This document shows positions 63,420-64,000 of a DNA stretch of 64,000 bases, piece by piece; the first letter of the stretch is position 1; every line of letters begins with the position of its first letter. The notes under the pieces were generated by a model that was not told where the DNA came from, searched no databases, and saw only the letters and a program-made list of their open reading frames with translations. The stretch lies in assembly GCF_002812985.1 (NCBI RefSeq), contig NZ_PGCP01000003.1:1-64000 (forward strand), in the 5' to 3' direction. The translations under genes and the position numbers were made by a program. The DNA is from Aeromonas lusitana (GTDB lineage: Bacteria > Pseudomonadota > Gammaproteobacteria > Enterobacterales > Aeromonadaceae).

Positions 63420-63713
63420 TCAATCGATACTGTCTGCCCGGGATGGCTCTTCACTTTTATCGTCACGACGCTCTTCAACATATTGCGGCACCAGCTCGTG
63501 TTGATAGAGCAGGTCGATCGCCTGCTCGATGAGGGATGCCTGACTGTCTTCCAGATGCAGGCCGAGTTCATGCAGCCGCTCGGCGTGACGATTGCTTATC
63601 CAGCACTGCAACCGACTGTGACTCTCCTGCTTGCGCTTCACGTGTTGGCGCTGGCGCTCGGCATTGTCCTGTGGCTCTGACGGCGTTTTTTCTGGCGTAT
63701 TTTTCTGGCTCAT
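63420..63713 (-). CDS. Small protein of unknown function, possible ribbon-helix-helix
   Basis: A 97-residue cytosolic protein. It has a charged, disordered-looking start (MSQKNTPEKTPSEPQDNAE), then SHSRLQCWISNRHAERLHEL followed by HLEDSQASLIEQAIDLLYQHE, whose strand-helix-helix rhythm resembles ribbon-helix-helix DNA-binding domains. That resemblance is by eye only. A plausible AAGGT precedes the ATG. It is convergent with sdsR, with 24 bases between the ends. Function is unknown. Confidence 0.55.
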   Translation of the reverse strand: MSQKNTPEKTPSEPQDNAERQRQHVKRKQESHSRLQCWISNRHAERLHELGLHLEDSQASLIEQAIDLLYQHELVPQYVEERRDDKSEEPSRADSID

Positions 63714-63873
63714 ATGACCTTGAAAGATCCTGTTTTCGGTAATGTTATCTCTCACCGGTATGCTGATCGTTGCGAGAGACGCTTCCCCTGCCCTCTTTTC
63801 CTCCTCTCTTGGGAGGTGGTTGGCTGGCAGTAAAGGGAGACGGCTAAATATACCATTGGATCAACAAGATACA

Positions 63874-63902
63874 ATTTAACATAAAAAAGGCCGTGGCGCG
63901 GT
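63874..63902 (-). other. Second dif-like sequence beside a recombinase gene
   Basis: The plus strand reads ATTTAACATAA (identical to the XerD arm of the local dif), a 7-base centre AAAAGGC, then CGTGGCGCGGT. The last seven bases GCGCGGT equal the outer XerC arm of the dif at 55477. It is in the same orientation as dif and four bases from the stop of the next gene. The centre is one base longer than the normal six, so XerCD use is uncertain. Confidence 0.45.
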
Positions 63903-63906
63903 TATC

Positions 63907-64000
63907 TCAAAGCAGTCCATCGAGGGCGTGATCGGAGAACTTGTGGGCATCGTCGAAGTATTCCTGCAAGGTTCGCATGTCCTTGTGGCGGGTCACCTCG
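63907..64000 (-). CDS. C-terminus of a tyrosine recombinase (cut by window end)
   Basis: Only the last 30 codons are visible. They read EVTRHKDMRTLQEYFDDAHK and then FSDHALDGLL before TGA. The pattern RHKD-RT-LQEYFD matches the final His and nucleophilic Tyr of phage-integrase-family recombinases. It is on the minus strand and its stop is next to the dif-like sequence. The rest of the gene and any linked element lie beyond the window. Confidence 0.6.
   Translation of the reverse strand, partial: EVTRHKDMRTLQEYFDDAHKFSDHALDGLL

Noticed and set aside
63278-63680. Short plus-strand frames over the SdsR locus and the small hypothetical gene
   Set aside because: They run through the sRNA terminator and oppose the better-supported minus-strand gene; no ribosome sites fit.
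63890-63915. Terminator for the partial recombinase gene at the window end
   Set aside because: The minus strand has a T-run (CCTTTTTTATG), but the preceding bases form only a three-base stem, so a rho-independent terminator is not supported.

Overview
The window looks like a chromosomal segment of an Aeromonas-type gammaproteobacterium. It is GC-rich, its proteins resemble the Enterobacteria/Vibrio/Shewanella group, and several blocks keep Escherichia coli or Shewanella gene order. The most important landmark is a near-perfect dif site at 55477-55504, so the window covers the replication terminus. FtsK-orienting (KOPS-like) octamers change strand at that point.

Layout: 0-8.7 kb holds signalling genes (hybrid sensor kinase cut by the window edge, REC/degenerate-EAL protein, GNAT acetyltransferase, sirtuin cobB, and an exported molybdopterin-fold protein coupled to a GGDEF protein). 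8.8-14.9 kb is the complete ribose operon rbsDACBKR on the minus strand, with a readable CRP/promoter/operator region. 14.9-20.2 kb has a GST, two envelope proteins, ttcA, uspE and fnr with an FNR box in front. 20.3-27.6 kb is the cbb3 oxidase block ccoNOQP-ccoH-ccoI-ccoS-safE (no ccoG). 27.9-34.8 kb has a small membrane protein, msrC, proQ, prc, pepN and a DUF2835 gene. 35.1-51.3 kb has gdhB, pyrD, zapC, rlmL, a glutaredoxin-like gene, uup, a DUF3466 GlyGly-CTERM protein, rmf, fabA and a Lon-like protease, in an order close to E. coli pyrD-zapC-rlmL-uup-rmf-fabA-ycbZ.

51.8-56.9 kb is the accessory-looking terminus segment: a PLP decarboxylase and MFS exporter operon divergent from an HxlR regulator, then dif, then a tyrosine recombinase whose 3' end faces dif. 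57.1-63.4 kb returns to core genes: SOS gene yebG with a LexA-like box, a letA split into two genes, letB (seven-MCE lipid transporter), rsmF and a well-supported homologue of the small RNA SdsR (RyeB). The window ends with a small hypothetical gene, a second dif-like sequence and the C-terminus of another tyrosine recombinase.

Regulation readable directly from the DNA includes a CRP site, promoter and tandem operators for rbs, an FNR box for fnr, a FabR-type operator inside the fabA promoter, a LexA-like box for yebG, a 17-bp palindrome covering divergent promoters of the HxlR cassette, and a hairpin with U-tract in the short leader of rmf. Function calls rest on recognised motifs and family resemblance read by eye; no database search was run.
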